Assembly (NCBI GenBank): GCA_947492745.1
Contig: CANLOE010000010.1
Span: 29,495 to 93,494 of the forward strand
Source: an uncultured Cyclobacteriaceae bacterium
GTDB taxonomy: Bacteria > Bacteroidota > Bacteroidia > Cytophagales > Cyclobacteriaceae
DNA: 64,000 nucleotides
Direction of reading: 5' to 3'
Below, in pieces: positions 34,739 through 44,129 of this stretch. The position numbers and the translations under genes are program-made. Under the pieces are notes generated by a model. It was not told where the DNA came from. It saw only the letters and a list, made by a program, of their open reading frames with translations, and did not search any database. How positions within the stretch are numbered: position 1 is the first letter of the stretch; every line of letters begins with the position of its first letter.

Positions 34739-35350
34739 CTATTTTTTTTGATTTTCCGGTACTTTGCTGGTAGTGGAGTCGGCACTTTCCTCTTCATCTA
34801 GATCAAAAACACCTGTAGGTTTTATAATAGTGGCATCGGACAGGTCCTGTTTTGCCTCAAAGCCCGTGCCGTGCAGTATTTCCGTGGCCGTAGTTATGGT
34901 GACGAATTTTTCCGTACTGATCCACTCTTTATTGGGTTCCCAGAAAAGCTCTTCCGTGTTCAATCGTTCGTTGGACTCTAGGTTTTCCACTACTACATCT
35001 TCCCTGGCCCTCCATCGGTCTTCTGTCTTGAAGTAATAGGCGTTGTTCGCTTTGATGTAAGCATATTTTTCTTTCTTGTCATTGAAAAATTCTATGTACA
35101 GCCCCTCTGGGAAATCCATATCTCCGCTTTGGTACTCCAGTTGAAGTGGGGCTTTTGCTTTCACCTTGATCATCGCCGAATCACTGAAGATCATCTCTAC
35201 CTTGGTAGCTTCTATCATGGGGCCTTCAAATTCTTCGAAGACTTTCTTGGCTTCGTTCTGCTCCGTACATGAGGACAATAAAGTTATACCGGTCGATAAC
35301 AATAGTACAAAGAAGTTCCGTTGAGCTGTTTTGGAAAAATACATTTTCAT
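34739..35350 (-). CDS. lptC: LPS export periplasmic protein LptC
   Basis: Component of the lipopolysaccharide transport bridge. About 203 residues with a lipoprotein-type signal (LLLSTGITLLSSC) and the LptC beta-jellyroll: GPMIEATKVEMIFSDSAMIKVKAKAPLQLEY, YIKANNAYYFKTEDRWRAREDVVVENLESNERLNTEELFWEPNKEWISTEKFVTITT. The last is the highly characteristic LptC motif. The first in-frame codon at 35374 is TTG; the ATG at 35350 is preferred. The acidic C-terminal tail is typical of Bacteroidota. Confidence 0.9.
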   Translation of the reverse strand: MKMYFSKTAQRNFFVLLLSTGITLLSSCTEQNEAKKVFEEFEGPMIEATKVEMIFSDSAMIKVKAKAPLQLEYQSGDMDFPEGLYIEFFNDKKEKYAYIKANNAYYFKTEDRWRAREDVVVENLESNERLNTEELFWEPNKEWISTEKFVTITTATEILHGTGFEAKQDLSDATIIKPTGVFDLDEEESADSTTSKVPENQKK

Positions 35351-35576
35351 GGGAAAAGACCTCTGTTTTTTCAATACTACAATTGTGAAGTAATCTGTAA
35401 TTTTTCTTTCGACTGCAAAATAGTAGTCTTTTTGCCCTGACCTTGACTTTTCTCTTGCAACGTAACCTTGGCCATGCCACTCAAAAAAAGCTTCGTTAGG
35501 ACAAAAAACCTTGTGTTTTCACTATAAGGCAAAAGGCCAAATCACTTCTATAGCTCATAATATATCGCATAAGAAC

Positions 35577-35609
35577 AAAAAAAGTCATCCTGTACTTTCA
35601 GGATGACTT
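35577..35609 (-). terminator. Terminator of the coaX-OMP-TPR operon
   Basis: An 11-bp stem (35582-35592 with 35599-35609), followed on the minus strand by a T-run, 22 bp after the TPR gene stop. It separates this operon from lptC. Confidence 0.85.
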
Positions 35610-35630
35610 AAAGGGTATTTCGATACCTAC

Positions 35631-36947
35631 TTAGTCTCGTGTATCCAGAACTACAGTCTCTCCTATCCAGCAGCCCACGCTCATGCTCTGTCCTTTTTGA
35701 TAGTTCCTTTCGAAGATTTCTTCTTTAGAAGGAAACTGTGACTTGGCGCTGGTCATCATTCTGTTATTACCTGCTTTTCTATACATTTCGTAAGCAGCAA
35801 TATAGGCCAGTCTATCTTTCACTTTATCGACTTTTCCGGCACACTCTTTCACACTATTGAAGTACAGGCTACCGATGTGTCCATAAGCTTCTTTATGAGA
35901 AGGGTCCAGCGACAGAGCCTTTCTGAATAGGTCTCTTGCGGCTGATTTTCTGCCGCGCCTTGCATTGGCAAGGCCTTGATTGATATAGATTTCGGCTTTC
36001 TCCGAGTTGTTACTGCTCATCTCTATAGCCTGACTGAAGTAAGTATCGGCGCAGCTATAGTCTTTCTCTGCCAGGCATTTCTTCCCGAGAATAAGCGCTA
36101 AGGATGCCTGAGGCTTGTTGTTCTGTACTACCTTCGCAGCTTCCAGCCAAAGAGGATCGTCGGTACACTTGGATACCAGCATGTACTTGAAAATACGCTT
36201 TGCCGAACCCAAATCTTGGGACTCCTTGAACTTGGGACCGAAATTCTCCCTGACAAAGTCGCAGTCGATTTTTACAATGGTAGGAAAAATGCCGTTCACG
36301 AATTCCAAGCTTTTTTTCCAAGTGTCCACTTTTTCACCGCCGGCATCGATTTTCTTTTCGATGACCTCAACAATATGATCGTAGCGGTCAAGTGCCTCTT
36401 CGTCGGTCATATTCTTGAGTCCCAGTTTGTTCATCTTCATGGCATTGAAATACCCTCTTGGAAGACTTGTGGATATATTGTCACCACTTTTTTCTATGGC
36501 TGCATCATAGAGGTCGAGTAGGTACTTCTGTTTCTCTTTATCTTTAATGTAGAAGCGGTACATACCCGAGGCACGCCTGTTCAGTACATTTACCTCATCA
36601 CCGCAGATCTGCATTCTCAAGTCATACATCAACAATGTAGAGTCGATCAATGCTTTCTTTCTCACCGAATCTTGCTCTGCGGTAGCCAATTCTCTGTAGA
36701 TTGTAGCTCCATCGATATAGAGGGAAGTATTCAAATTAGGTGCATTTTTCAGCAACCACATATGGGGTTTTTGCGCAGCAGCGTATTTTTTCTGTCTGTA
36801 GGCATCTTTATAGAGTACCTGTTTTTCCTCTGCTGTAGCTTTGTCTTCAGGCCATGTCCACCCTTTACATTGTGCATTTGCCTGAAATCCACTCATAAGA
36901 GCAGCTCCTGTCAATGCTAATCCGAATAAAAATCTAAATTTCATCAT
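35631..36947 (-). CDS. Exported tetratricopeptide-repeat protein
   Basis: A 438-residue exported protein with a signal peptide (MKFRFLFGLALTGAALMSGFQANA). The C-terminal half contains TPR units (about 300-380: ADTYFSQAIEMSSNNSEKAEIYINQGLANARRGRKSAARDLFRKALSLDPSHKEAYGHIGSLYF). The first part is helical with several cysteines. Function unknown; it lies directly behind an outer-membrane barrel gene, so a periplasmic scaffold role is plausible. The start is moved in from an upstream codon to the MM pair at 36947. Confidence 0.82.
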   Translation of the reverse strand: MMKFRFLFGLALTGAALMSGFQANAQCKGWTWPEDKATAEEKQVLYKDAYRQKKYAAAQKPHMWLLKNAPNLNTSLYIDGATIYRELATAEQDSVRKKALIDSTLLMYDLRMQICGDEVNVLNRRASGMYRFYIKDKEKQKYLLDLYDAAIEKSGDNISTSLPRGYFNAMKMNKLGLKNMTDEEALDRYDHIVEVIEKKIDAGGEKVDTWKKSLEFVNGIFPTIVKIDCDFVRENFGPKFKESQDLGSAKRIFKYMLVSKCTDDPLWLEAAKVVQNNKPQASLALILGKKCLAEKDYSCADTYFSQAIEMSSNNSEKAEIYINQGLANARRGRKSAARDLFRKALSLDPSHKEAYGHIGSLYFNSVKECAGKVDKVKDRLAYIAAYEMYRKAGNNRMMTSAKSQFPSKEEIFERNYQKGQSMSVGCWIGETVVLDTRD

Positions 36948-36957
36948 TGGTTTATGT

Positions 36958-38286
36958 TTAATCGTATTTACGCTGCTTACCGAAACTTCTATCATTAAAG
37001 GTAAGGCCTAAATGAATTCTAAAATAATTTTCTTTGATCAACTGCGTATCCACGTTACCGCGCTGTCCCACCCGGAATGCCATATCCAAACTGGAAATGT
37101 TGCTCACTGGTAAAGACCAGCCAAAATTTATGCCAAAGTCTTCTACCTGCTGACCATTGACGACATAGGGCAACTGTTCCATACTCATGCCCAAGCGGTA
37201 GGTGACACGTTTCAAATAACTATTGACAGAGAGTATATCGGGGGTCCACTCTCCTCCTAGCGCAACAAGGGTACTGTTCTTCAGGCCCTCGGGATTCCCA
37301 TCAAAATCAACAAATTCGGACCAATCTCTCTGACGGATATCCAGTCCGACACTCCACTTGAATTTCTTCACCACAGAAAAGCCTAAATTAAGCGAGGCCG
37401 GCAATACGATACTGCTGCCCTCATTATTGGTCAATGTATCCGAGGCCAGTACTGTGCCCGTTGTAAACCTGCGCTCCAGTGTACGGAACCTCTTCACATC
37501 AAGAGCTGCCTCAAAGTCATACAGTAGTCCCAAATTGAGCAATAGGTCTTCTTTGATTTCTTTCTTGGCCACTAGCCCTCCCGAGAAGGAAAAATCCGAA
37601 ACGGATTCTCTTTGAAATATGGTAGGATTATAGACAGATGGTATCGCTTCCCCTATCACCTGATTAGTGTGGGATGTAGTGATAGCACTGAAATAATAAC
37701 TGACCTTGGCACCGAGTGATAGTCCATCAAAAACCCGTACTCCATGTGACCAACTCAGTTGATTGAATCCTCCGGAGCCTTCTTCGGTCACGTCGAGAGT
37801 GATGTTGTCGGGAGAGCCCAGTACTCTGTCCGTGTAGTTGTACCTGTAATTGACGCTATTGAAAGGAGTCAGCACCAGTGCCGATGACCATACCTGTTCG
37901 TTTCTAGTGCTTTTCTTCCCTTCTTTATCCACATCCACAATTTGCTTTTTAAGAATAGGGATGGAGAGTGCCAGGTAATCCAGATTGCCCGTCATGCCTG
38001 TCGTACTCCTTTCACTACTACTGACCTCACGACGCTCGTTTACTAGACCCGCACTAAAGGTGTATACCGCATTATAGGTCAGTAATGCGGGATTTTTGAA
38101 ATTGACAAACCTCACATCTCCATTGCTCAGACCGACACCCGCCATACCCAACTGATGTATGGGAGCCGAATCTTTAAGGTCCCCAAGCCCCAAAGAGGTA
38201 AAGGGTGATTTGGTAATCTGCGCCCAGGCACTTCCATTAAGCAAGAGAAACAGTGAGAAGATAATGAAAAAACGATATCTATACAT
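36958..38286 (-). CDS. Outer-membrane beta-barrel protein
   Basis: A 442-residue protein with a signal peptide (FFIIFSLFLLLNGSAWA) and a long run of alternating beta strands resembling the FadL/PorV-like OmpP1 fold: GLGDLKDSAPIHQLGMAGVGLSNGDVRFVNFKNPALLTYNAVYTFSAG at the start and a barrel-type C-terminus (ENYFRIHLGLTFNDR). The early GMAG/NPA pattern is common to this superfamily. The ligand is unknown. It overlaps coaX by 8 bp. Confidence 0.82.
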   Translation of the reverse strand: MYRYRFFIIFSLFLLLNGSAWAQITKSPFTSLGLGDLKDSAPIHQLGMAGVGLSNGDVRFVNFKNPALLTYNAVYTFSAGLVNERREVSSSERSTTGMTGNLDYLALSIPILKKQIVDVDKEGKKSTRNEQVWSSALVLTPFNSVNYRYNYTDRVLGSPDNITLDVTEEGSGGFNQLSWSHGVRVFDGLSLGAKVSYYFSAITTSHTNQVIGEAIPSVYNPTIFQRESVSDFSFSGGLVAKKEIKEDLLLNLGLLYDFEAALDVKRFRTLERRFTTGTVLASDTLTNNEGSSIVLPASLNLGFSVVKKFKWSVGLDIRQRDWSEFVDFDGNPEGLKNSTLVALGGEWTPDILSVNSYLKRVTYRLGMSMEQLPYVVNGQQVEDFGINFGWSLPVSNISSLDMAFRVGQRGNVDTQLIKENYFRIHLGLTFNDRSFGKQRKYD

Positions 38287-38992
38287 TGTAAAGTAAGATT
38301 CTATTTAAACCTATGAGTACTAAATGAGGCTCCACCAACACAGACGAATCGAGACTGGTTTTCAGGAACGCAGCGTCCCCACCACATACTATAATCTGCA
38401 AATCTCTGAATTTGTTGTTATACATCCGAATTATTTCCTTGATTTCTGCTATTGTACCGTTAATGACACCGCTTTTTATGGCACTTTCGGTAGAATCTCC
38501 TATCAGAGGAGGCTGACTTAGTTCAGTAATCAAGGGCAGATGTGCCGTAAATGTGTTCAGGGACTTGAACCTTAGCCCTATCCCTGGTGCAATACTTCCT
38601 CCGTGATAATGCCCCTTGTTATCGATAATGTCGTAGGTGATACAAGTACCCGCATCGATGACCAATACGTTTTGTTCGGGGCAAAGGGCATTCGCGCCAA
38701 TAACACCCGCCAAACGGTCCATACCCAAAGTTCCGGGAGTTGCGTAGCCATGAGTGATGGGTACGGGAGTTTCATGACTCAGGACAAGACCGAAGGTGGT
38801 ACTCGGCAATGTAGCCAAGACCTTCTGTGGGTCTTGATTTACAGAACTTATAATGACCCCATCGTAGGTATTCTCGCCCACTGGATCGCTCAACTTTCCC
38901 AAAGGTATCTGTTCGTAAACCTTTTCCAATCGATACTCCGAAAAGACAGCAACTTTGGCAAAAGTATTCCCTAAGTCAATCGCAATATTCAT
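38279..38992 (-). CDS. coaX: Type III pantothenate kinase
   Basis: First enzyme of coenzyme A synthesis, 237 residues. ASKHA-fold motifs: MNIAIDLGNTFAKVAVF (phosphate 1), GTLGMDRLAGVIGA, VLVIDAGTCITYDII (phosphate 2), HGGSIAPGIGLRFKSL and VCGGDAAFL. First gene of the minus-strand operon with the barrel and TPR genes; the stop overlaps the next start. Confidence 0.95.
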   Translation of the reverse strand: MNIAIDLGNTFAKVAVFSEYRLEKVYEQIPLGKLSDPVGENTYDGVIISSVNQDPQKVLATLPSTTFGLVLSHETPVPITHGYATPGTLGMDRLAGVIGANALCPEQNVLVIDAGTCITYDIIDNKGHYHGGSIAPGIGLRFKSLNTFTAHLPLITELSQPPLIGDSTESAIKSGVINGTIAEIKEIIRMYNNKFRDLQIIVCGGDAAFLKTSLDSSVLVEPHLVLIGLNRILLYNV

Positions 38993-39559
38993 CGGTTATT
39001 TTTAGAGCTAATGTTTTTTATTAATTTTAGACAGCAGTTTTACATAGTATACCCCAGTACAATGGACAGCACAAGTCGAATCTGGACTGCACTTTTAACA
39101 AAGGTAAAGATGTCGTATTTCTATCTATAACAAGTGTTTTTCTTATAGCGTGGCTGCATTTGACCAAACTGTTCGATATGTATTAGGTACAATCCTAAAA
39201 TTATTCAAAATAAAGGATTATCGCGACTCAGACAGTAAAAGACTGTTTTAATAATGCATCTCTTATTTTCTTGTGTATACAATTGATTTTCGGGGGCCAA
39301 ATGGAATTTGCACGGGTAACATTTATCTCCAAGCTCCTGCTTTCTCCATCATGTGCTTGTACAATTCGCGGGAAATTTGCAAATCACGCTACTATATTCG
39401 TCGATTTACCCTACTTCGATAAGGGGTTGCAAATTTTAAAATAATATCATTCAAAACAGGGGTAAGACACTTAAAGATGATCAGTAGTGGTACTGTTCCC
39501 ATACTACTATGGACACTGCTTACTTACAAAGAGTTCATCTTAGCTTCAAAAAAAATTCA
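38993..39559. other. Divergent intergenic region with family-F repeat
   Basis: Contains F3 (39262-39455). The remainder is A+T-rich promoter-type sequence between coaX and anmK; no gene or RNA is recognised. Confidence 0.45.
39262..39455 (+). repeat. Family-F interspersed repeat, copy F3
   Basis: Contains GTATACAATTGATTTTCGGGGGCC..ATGGAATTTGCACGGGTAACATTTATCT and the tail GCAAATTTTAAAATAATAT. Same orientation as F2, F4 and F5. Confidence 0.62.
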
Positions 39560-40645
39560 ATGAAAAAATATAAAGTAGTCGGTTTGATGTCAGGTACATC
39601 GTTGGATGGTCTGGATATGGCCTATTGTGATTTGTGGAGGGAAGGTGACGGATGGGCCTTTGACCTTCAAGCCTGTAGGACCGAACCGTACCCTAAGACG
39701 CTAAAGAGTAGACTGGCGCGTGCCACACAAAGTTCGGCTCTGGAGCTTTCCGTGCTGGACATCGACCTTGGGCGCTGGTTCGGGGAAGTCTTGGCTATTT
39801 TTATTGTTTCTCAGCGCATTGCCCCAGACTTCATTTCTTCTCATGGGCATACCATTTTTCATCAGCCCGAACGGAAACTCACCCTACAAGCCGGCAATGC
39901 CTATGAGATCATGAATGCCTGCCAGATACCTGTCATCAGTGACTTTAGGTCTTTGGATGTATGTATCGGAGGACAGGGCGCGCCGCTGGTCCCGATGGGG
40001 GATCGTTTATTTTTTAACGAATATGATTTCTGCCTCAACTTGGGGGGCATTGCCAATGTAACTTTACTGAGAAGAAGCAGTACCATCGCCTTTGACATCT
40101 GTCCCGTCAATATCCTGCTCAATACCCTGAGTCAAAAAGTAGGCCTCGATTATGATAATGGAGGTCGTTTGGCACAAAGCGGACAAGTATTGCCCTCAAT
40201 ACTTGCCGCATTGAACAGCTTGGACTATTACCAACTGAAAGCTCCCAAGTCCCTAGGGTATGAATGGGTAGAACAATGTGTGCTGCCTATACTGTTACGA
40301 GAAGAATATCCCATAGAAAACCTATTGCACACCGCTGTGCTGCACATCAGTGAGCAAATCGCGGCGTCACTGCTCCCTGAGACGAGGTCCGATTCCACTT
40401 ACCGCCTTTTAGTAACCGGCGGTGGTGCTTACAATGACTTTCTGATGGCATGCCTTCAAAAGGCATGTGGTACACGTATCCACGTTATCAAACCGGAACC
40501 GCGACTGATCGACTTTAAAGAGTCTCTCATATTTGCGCTATTGGGACTTTTACGCGCTCTTGACGAAGTAAACTGCCTATCCAGTGTCACCGGTGCGAGC
40601 AGGGACAATAGTGGTGGTGTTATCTACGGCCGCCTCAATCTTTAA
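39560..40645 (+). CDS. anmK: Anhydro-N-acetylmuramic acid kinase
   Basis: Peptidoglycan recycling enzyme that phosphorylates and opens 1,6-anhydro-MurNAc. The 361-residue product begins with VVGLMSGTSLDGLDMAYCD, the family hallmark, followed by SSHGHTIFHQPE, VISDFRSLDVCIGGQGAPLVP, FCLNLGGIANVT and LVTGGGAYNDFLM. ATG 39560 is used; the upstream in-frame ATG at 39509 adds 17 residues not typical of the family. Confidence 0.95.
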   Translation: MKKYKVVGLMSGTSLDGLDMAYCDLWREGDGWAFDLQACRTEPYPKTLKSRLARATQSSALELSVLDIDLGRWFGEVLAIFIVSQRIAPDFISSHGHTIFHQPERKLTLQAGNAYEIMNACQIPVISDFRSLDVCIGGQGAPLVPMGDRLFFNEYDFCLNLGGIANVTLLRRSSTIAFDICPVNILLNTLSQKVGLDYDNGGRLAQSGQVLPSILAALNSLDYYQLKAPKSLGYEWVEQCVLPILLREEYPIENLLHTAVLHISEQIAASLLPETRSDSTYRLLVTGGGAYNDFLMACLQKACGTRIHVIKPEPRLIDFKESLIFALLGLLRALDEVNCLSSVTGASRDNSGGVIYGRLNL

Positions 40646-40711
40646 AAAGACCGTGTCGGGCGCTGGATAGATAAAGTTTTTGTAGCTTTAGCTCTGTACT
40701 ATACTAAAGCT

Positions 40712-41938
40712 ATGAAGGAGTTACTCGAAAAGTTCGAAAACAAAAAACCTGAGATTATCTTCGAATGGAATGATAGTGAAACCGAAGCGCAGGGCTGGGT
40801 GGTCATCAACTCGCTAAGAGGTGGGGCTGCCGGCGGAGGGACCCGCATGAGAAGTGGGCTAGATAAAAGAGAGGTAGAATCGCTGGCCAAAACCATGGAG
40901 GTCAAGTTTACCGTATCCGGGCCAGCTATCGGTGGTGCCAAATCGGGCATCAATTTTGACCCTCGGGACCCCAGAAAAGAAGGTGTGCTCCAGCGCTGGT
41001 ATGCCAGTGTCAAACCGCTGCTCAAATACTATTATGGCACAGGGGGCGACCTCAATGTAGATGAAATCCACGAGGTGATTCCGATTACGGAGGATGTGGG
41101 CATCTGGCACCCTCAAGAGGGTGTGTTCACGGGGCATTTTCAACCTACGGAAGCCCAAAAGGTAAACCGGATCGGTCAACTCAGAATGGGAGTGGTCAAG
41201 GTCTTGGAGTCAGAGCTGTTCTCTCCATCACTACAAAGGAAATACACAGTGGCCGACATGATAACAGGCTATGGCGTGTCCGAGGCCATCCGACACTTTT
41301 ATCGAATATGGGGCGGTAACGTGAAAGAAAAACGCGCTGTCATCCAAGGGTGGGGCAATGTAGGTGCTGCCGCTGGGTTTTACTTGACGCAATTGGGCGT
41401 AAAGGTCGTGGGCATTATCGATAGAGAGGGAGGGCTCATCAATGAAGGAGGATTCTCCCTTGAAGAGGTAAAAGAGCTGTTTATCAACCGAAATGGTAAC
41501 CAATTAATGGCCCCAGAAATGATTCCCTTCAAGGAAATCAATGACAAGGTATGGGATATGGAGTATGAAATCTTTATCCCTGCTGCCGCATCGCGGCTCA
41601 TCACCAGAGATCAAGTAGAAAGAATGATCGCTTCTAAACTGGAGGTATTCTCCTGCGGTGCCAATGTACCCTTTTCCGATCCCGAAATCTTTTTCGGTCC
41701 TACGGGAATGTATGCGGACAATGCTTTTTCCGTCATTCCGGACTTTATCGCTAACTGTGGCATGGCCAGGGTGTTTGCCTATTTCATGGCCAATGAAGTA
41801 GGTATGGCCGATGAGGCCATATTTGAAGATACCTCAAAAGTTATCGGAAAAGCCCTGGAAAAAACTTACGCCAAGAATAAAAACAGAACCGGAATCGCCC
41901 AGAGTTCTTTCGAAATCGCTCTATCACAATTGGTATAA
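40712..41938 (+). CDS. Glu/Leu/Phe/Val dehydrogenase family protein
   Basis: NAD(P)-dependent amino-acid dehydrogenase of 408 residues. The N-terminal substrate domain contains RGGAAGGGTRMRSGL, GGAKSGINFDPRDP with the catalytic Lys, and TGGDLNVDE; the C-terminal Rossmann domain has VIQGWGNVGAAAGFYLTQLGVKVVGIID. Glutamate versus branched-chain substrate cannot be decided here. It stands alone, 66 bp after anmK. Confidence 0.92.
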   Translation: MKELLEKFENKKPEIIFEWNDSETEAQGWVVINSLRGGAAGGGTRMRSGLDKREVESLAKTMEVKFTVSGPAIGGAKSGINFDPRDPRKEGVLQRWYASVKPLLKYYYGTGGDLNVDEIHEVIPITEDVGIWHPQEGVFTGHFQPTEAQKVNRIGQLRMGVVKVLESELFSPSLQRKYTVADMITGYGVSEAIRHFYRIWGGNVKEKRAVIQGWGNVGAAAGFYLTQLGVKVVGIIDREGGLINEGGFSLEEVKELFINRNGNQLMAPEMIPFKEINDKVWDMEYEIFIPAAASRLITRDQVERMIASKLEVFSCGANVPFSDPEIFFGPTGMYADNAFSVIPDFIANCGMARVFAYFMANEVGMADEAIFEDTSKVIGKALEKTYAKNKNRTGIAQSSFEIALSQLV

Positions 41939-41987
41939 CCTCTGACATCTAGAAGCCGTTAATATAATCTTTATCCAAGAGAAGTTT

Positions 41988-42205
41988 TAAAATGTATCTG
42001 TTATCACTCATATACAATTGATTCTCAAGGGGTACATAGAATTCGTATGAATGACATTTGCAATGAACTCGGCACTTTCCATACCGTGCTCGTTGTTTTA
42101 GGTAATCTTTTGGCGCGTATTTTCGTTGAAAACTCGCGGATAACACTGTTATCTTTGTCAATGGATTCTACACTCAAAATAAGTGATAACAAATTTTAAG
42201 ATATT
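41988..42205 (+). repeat. Family-F interspersed repeat, copy F4
   Basis: The best-preserved copy: ends TTAAAATGTATCTGTTATCACT and AGTGATAACAAATTTTAA are inverted repeats, with an inner GATAACACTGTTATC palindrome (42139-42153). TATCTTTG at 42150-42157 resembles a -7 box directed at the downstream nhaD gene. Confidence 0.65.
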
Positions 42206-42331
42206 ATCTTTTAAAACAGTCTCTAATTAGTGGTGGTGTTTAGTGCTTTTACACTATCTTCATTCTTTTTAAAAAATGTTCTAACAGTCCCTATTGCAAA
42301 AAGTTTTAAAAAGGGAAAAAAATCAATATTG

Positions 42332-43873
42332 GTGAGTAAAATAGTCTTTCTCGTTGTACTTATTATCTCAAGTTTTGGGCATTTCTCCCATGCGGAGACG
42401 AACAGACAACAGGGTGGTCATAAAGTAGGTGCAGACGACACAGGTTTGGCTATGGTCAAGAATTCTTCCATAGCGATAGAAGGTCAAGTTTCTTTAGAGC
42501 AAAATCATCATTCCGAAGAAGTTCAGGAAGAACACGGTCAGCATGCCGCTGTTTGGAGTGTAATCCCCTTTGTTTTGCTCTTATTGATGATAGCCACTGG
42601 GCCACTTTTCTATGAACATTTCTGGCATAAAAACTATCCCGTAGTTGCCGTAGCTCTAGCTACTTTAGTAGTCTTCTATTATATAATCTTATTACAGAAC
42701 GCACATGCGCCCGTACATGCGCTGGCGGAGTATGTGCAATTCATTGCTTTACTGGCCTCACTATACATCGCTTCAGGGGGAATTATGATCAATGTAGACC
42801 GTAAGGCTACCCCCGCTGCCAATGTAATACTTCTCATTATCGGTGCTGTCATCTCCAACCTGATAGGCACTACAGGAGCCTCAATGTTGCTCATTCGGCC
42901 TTTCATACGATTGAACAGGGATAAAATAAAAGCCTACCATATCGTATTCTTTGTTTTCATTGTCAGTAATATCGGAGGTTCTTTGACCCCAATCGGAGAC
43001 CCGCCTCTATTTCTAGGGTTTTTGAAAGGAATACCCTTCTTTTGGACACTGACGCATAATATACTCCCATGGATATTTGCTCTCGCCCTCTTATCTTTTG
43101 TATTCTATCTCTTTGACCGAAAGAACAATAGAGAGAGCCAAAGCTCGGATGACCCTACGAACACCTACTCGGGAAAGATCAGTATAACAGGTGCCAAGAA
43201 TTTCCTATGGTTGGCCATCGTTATTGGTTCAGTTTTTCTGGACCCCAATGTCATCGAGTGGGTTCCGGCCATACATTATGATGGCCAGAAGTTTTCTTTT
43301 GTCCGAGAAATGATCATGCTTAGTGTCGCTTTTCTATCTTATAAATTTGCAAGTAACAAAGCGATTCAGGGAAACGAGTTCAGTTTTGAACCCATCAGAG
43401 AGGTGGCCTTTATCTTTATCGGAATCTTTGGCACCATGATGCCCGCACTGGAGCTCGTCGGCAATTTTGCAGCTTCCCCCGAAGGTGCAAAACTCATCAA
43501 CCATAATACACTGTATTGGGGTACAGGAATACTTTCGGGCTTTCTTGACAATGCCCCGACCTATATCAATTTTCTTACCGCAGCCCTTGCCTCCCAAGGC
43601 GGTGAAATCGGTCAAATTGCTCAGGTCACTCAGTTTGCAGAAGGTGGAGTGTTCGAAAACTCCGTCATCAACCTCAAAGCTATCTCTATTGCAGCCGTAT
43701 TTTTTGGTGCCTTCACTTATATAGGAAATGGACCCAATTTTATGGTTAAATCCATTGCGGAGCAAATTGGGATACGCATGCCTTCATTCTTTGGTTATAT
43801 CATCCGTTATTCCTTAGTGATACTGATGCCCTTACTTTTTCTAGTGTGGTTGGTTTTTTTCGCCCTTCAATAG
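42332..43873 (+). CDS. nhaD: NhaD-type Na+/H+ antiporter
   Basis: Ion-transporter-superfamily membrane protein of about 513 residues: signal-like first helix (KIVFLVVLIISSFGHFSHA), a His-rich external stretch (QNHHSEEVQEEHGQHAAVW), then about twelve transmembrane segments. Motifs: NVILLIIGAVISNLIGTTGASMLLIRPFIRLN, SNIGGSLTPIGDPPLFLGFLKGIPFFW, GFLDNAPTYINFL and YIGNGPNFMVKSIAEQ, typical of NhaD/ArsB-like antiporters. GTG 42332, preceded by AAGGGA, is preferred over the GTG at 42230. The family is common in marine bacteria. Confidence 0.88.
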   Translation: MSKIVFLVVLIISSFGHFSHAETNRQQGGHKVGADDTGLAMVKNSSIAIEGQVSLEQNHHSEEVQEEHGQHAAVWSVIPFVLLLLMIATGPLFYEHFWHKNYPVVAVALATLVVFYYIILLQNAHAPVHALAEYVQFIALLASLYIASGGIMINVDRKATPAANVILLIIGAVISNLIGTTGASMLLIRPFIRLNRDKIKAYHIVFFVFIVSNIGGSLTPIGDPPLFLGFLKGIPFFWTLTHNILPWIFALALLSFVFYLFDRKNNRESQSSDDPTNTYSGKISITGAKNFLWLAIVIGSVFLDPNVIEWVPAIHYDGQKFSFVREMIMLSVAFLSYKFASNKAIQGNEFSFEPIREVAFIFIGIFGTMMPALELVGNFAASPEGAKLINHNTLYWGTGILSGFLDNAPTYINFLTAALASQGGEIGQIAQVTQFAEGGVFENSVINLKAISIAAVFFGAFTYIGNGPNFMVKSIAEQIGIRMPSFFGYIIRYSLVILMPLLFLVWLVFFALQ

Positions 43874-44129
43874 CACTACGACCTAAAACAGTAAGCAAAT
43901 AGTCCAGTTACGCAATGTTAATCCTGTATTATCGTACTGAAAATCAGGTCCTGTTGTCTTTTTCAATAATCAGTCCATACACAATATAACTGAGCATTGT
44001 TTTTAGTATCACAAATCTCTTAGTGGGAAATCCCGACTTTTCATAAAGCAGCCTGTCGATATTGCCTTTACATCTTTCATGTTTTAGGCGAAGTTTGTTT
44101 CTACAATTTTAAACAAACACTAACCAGCT

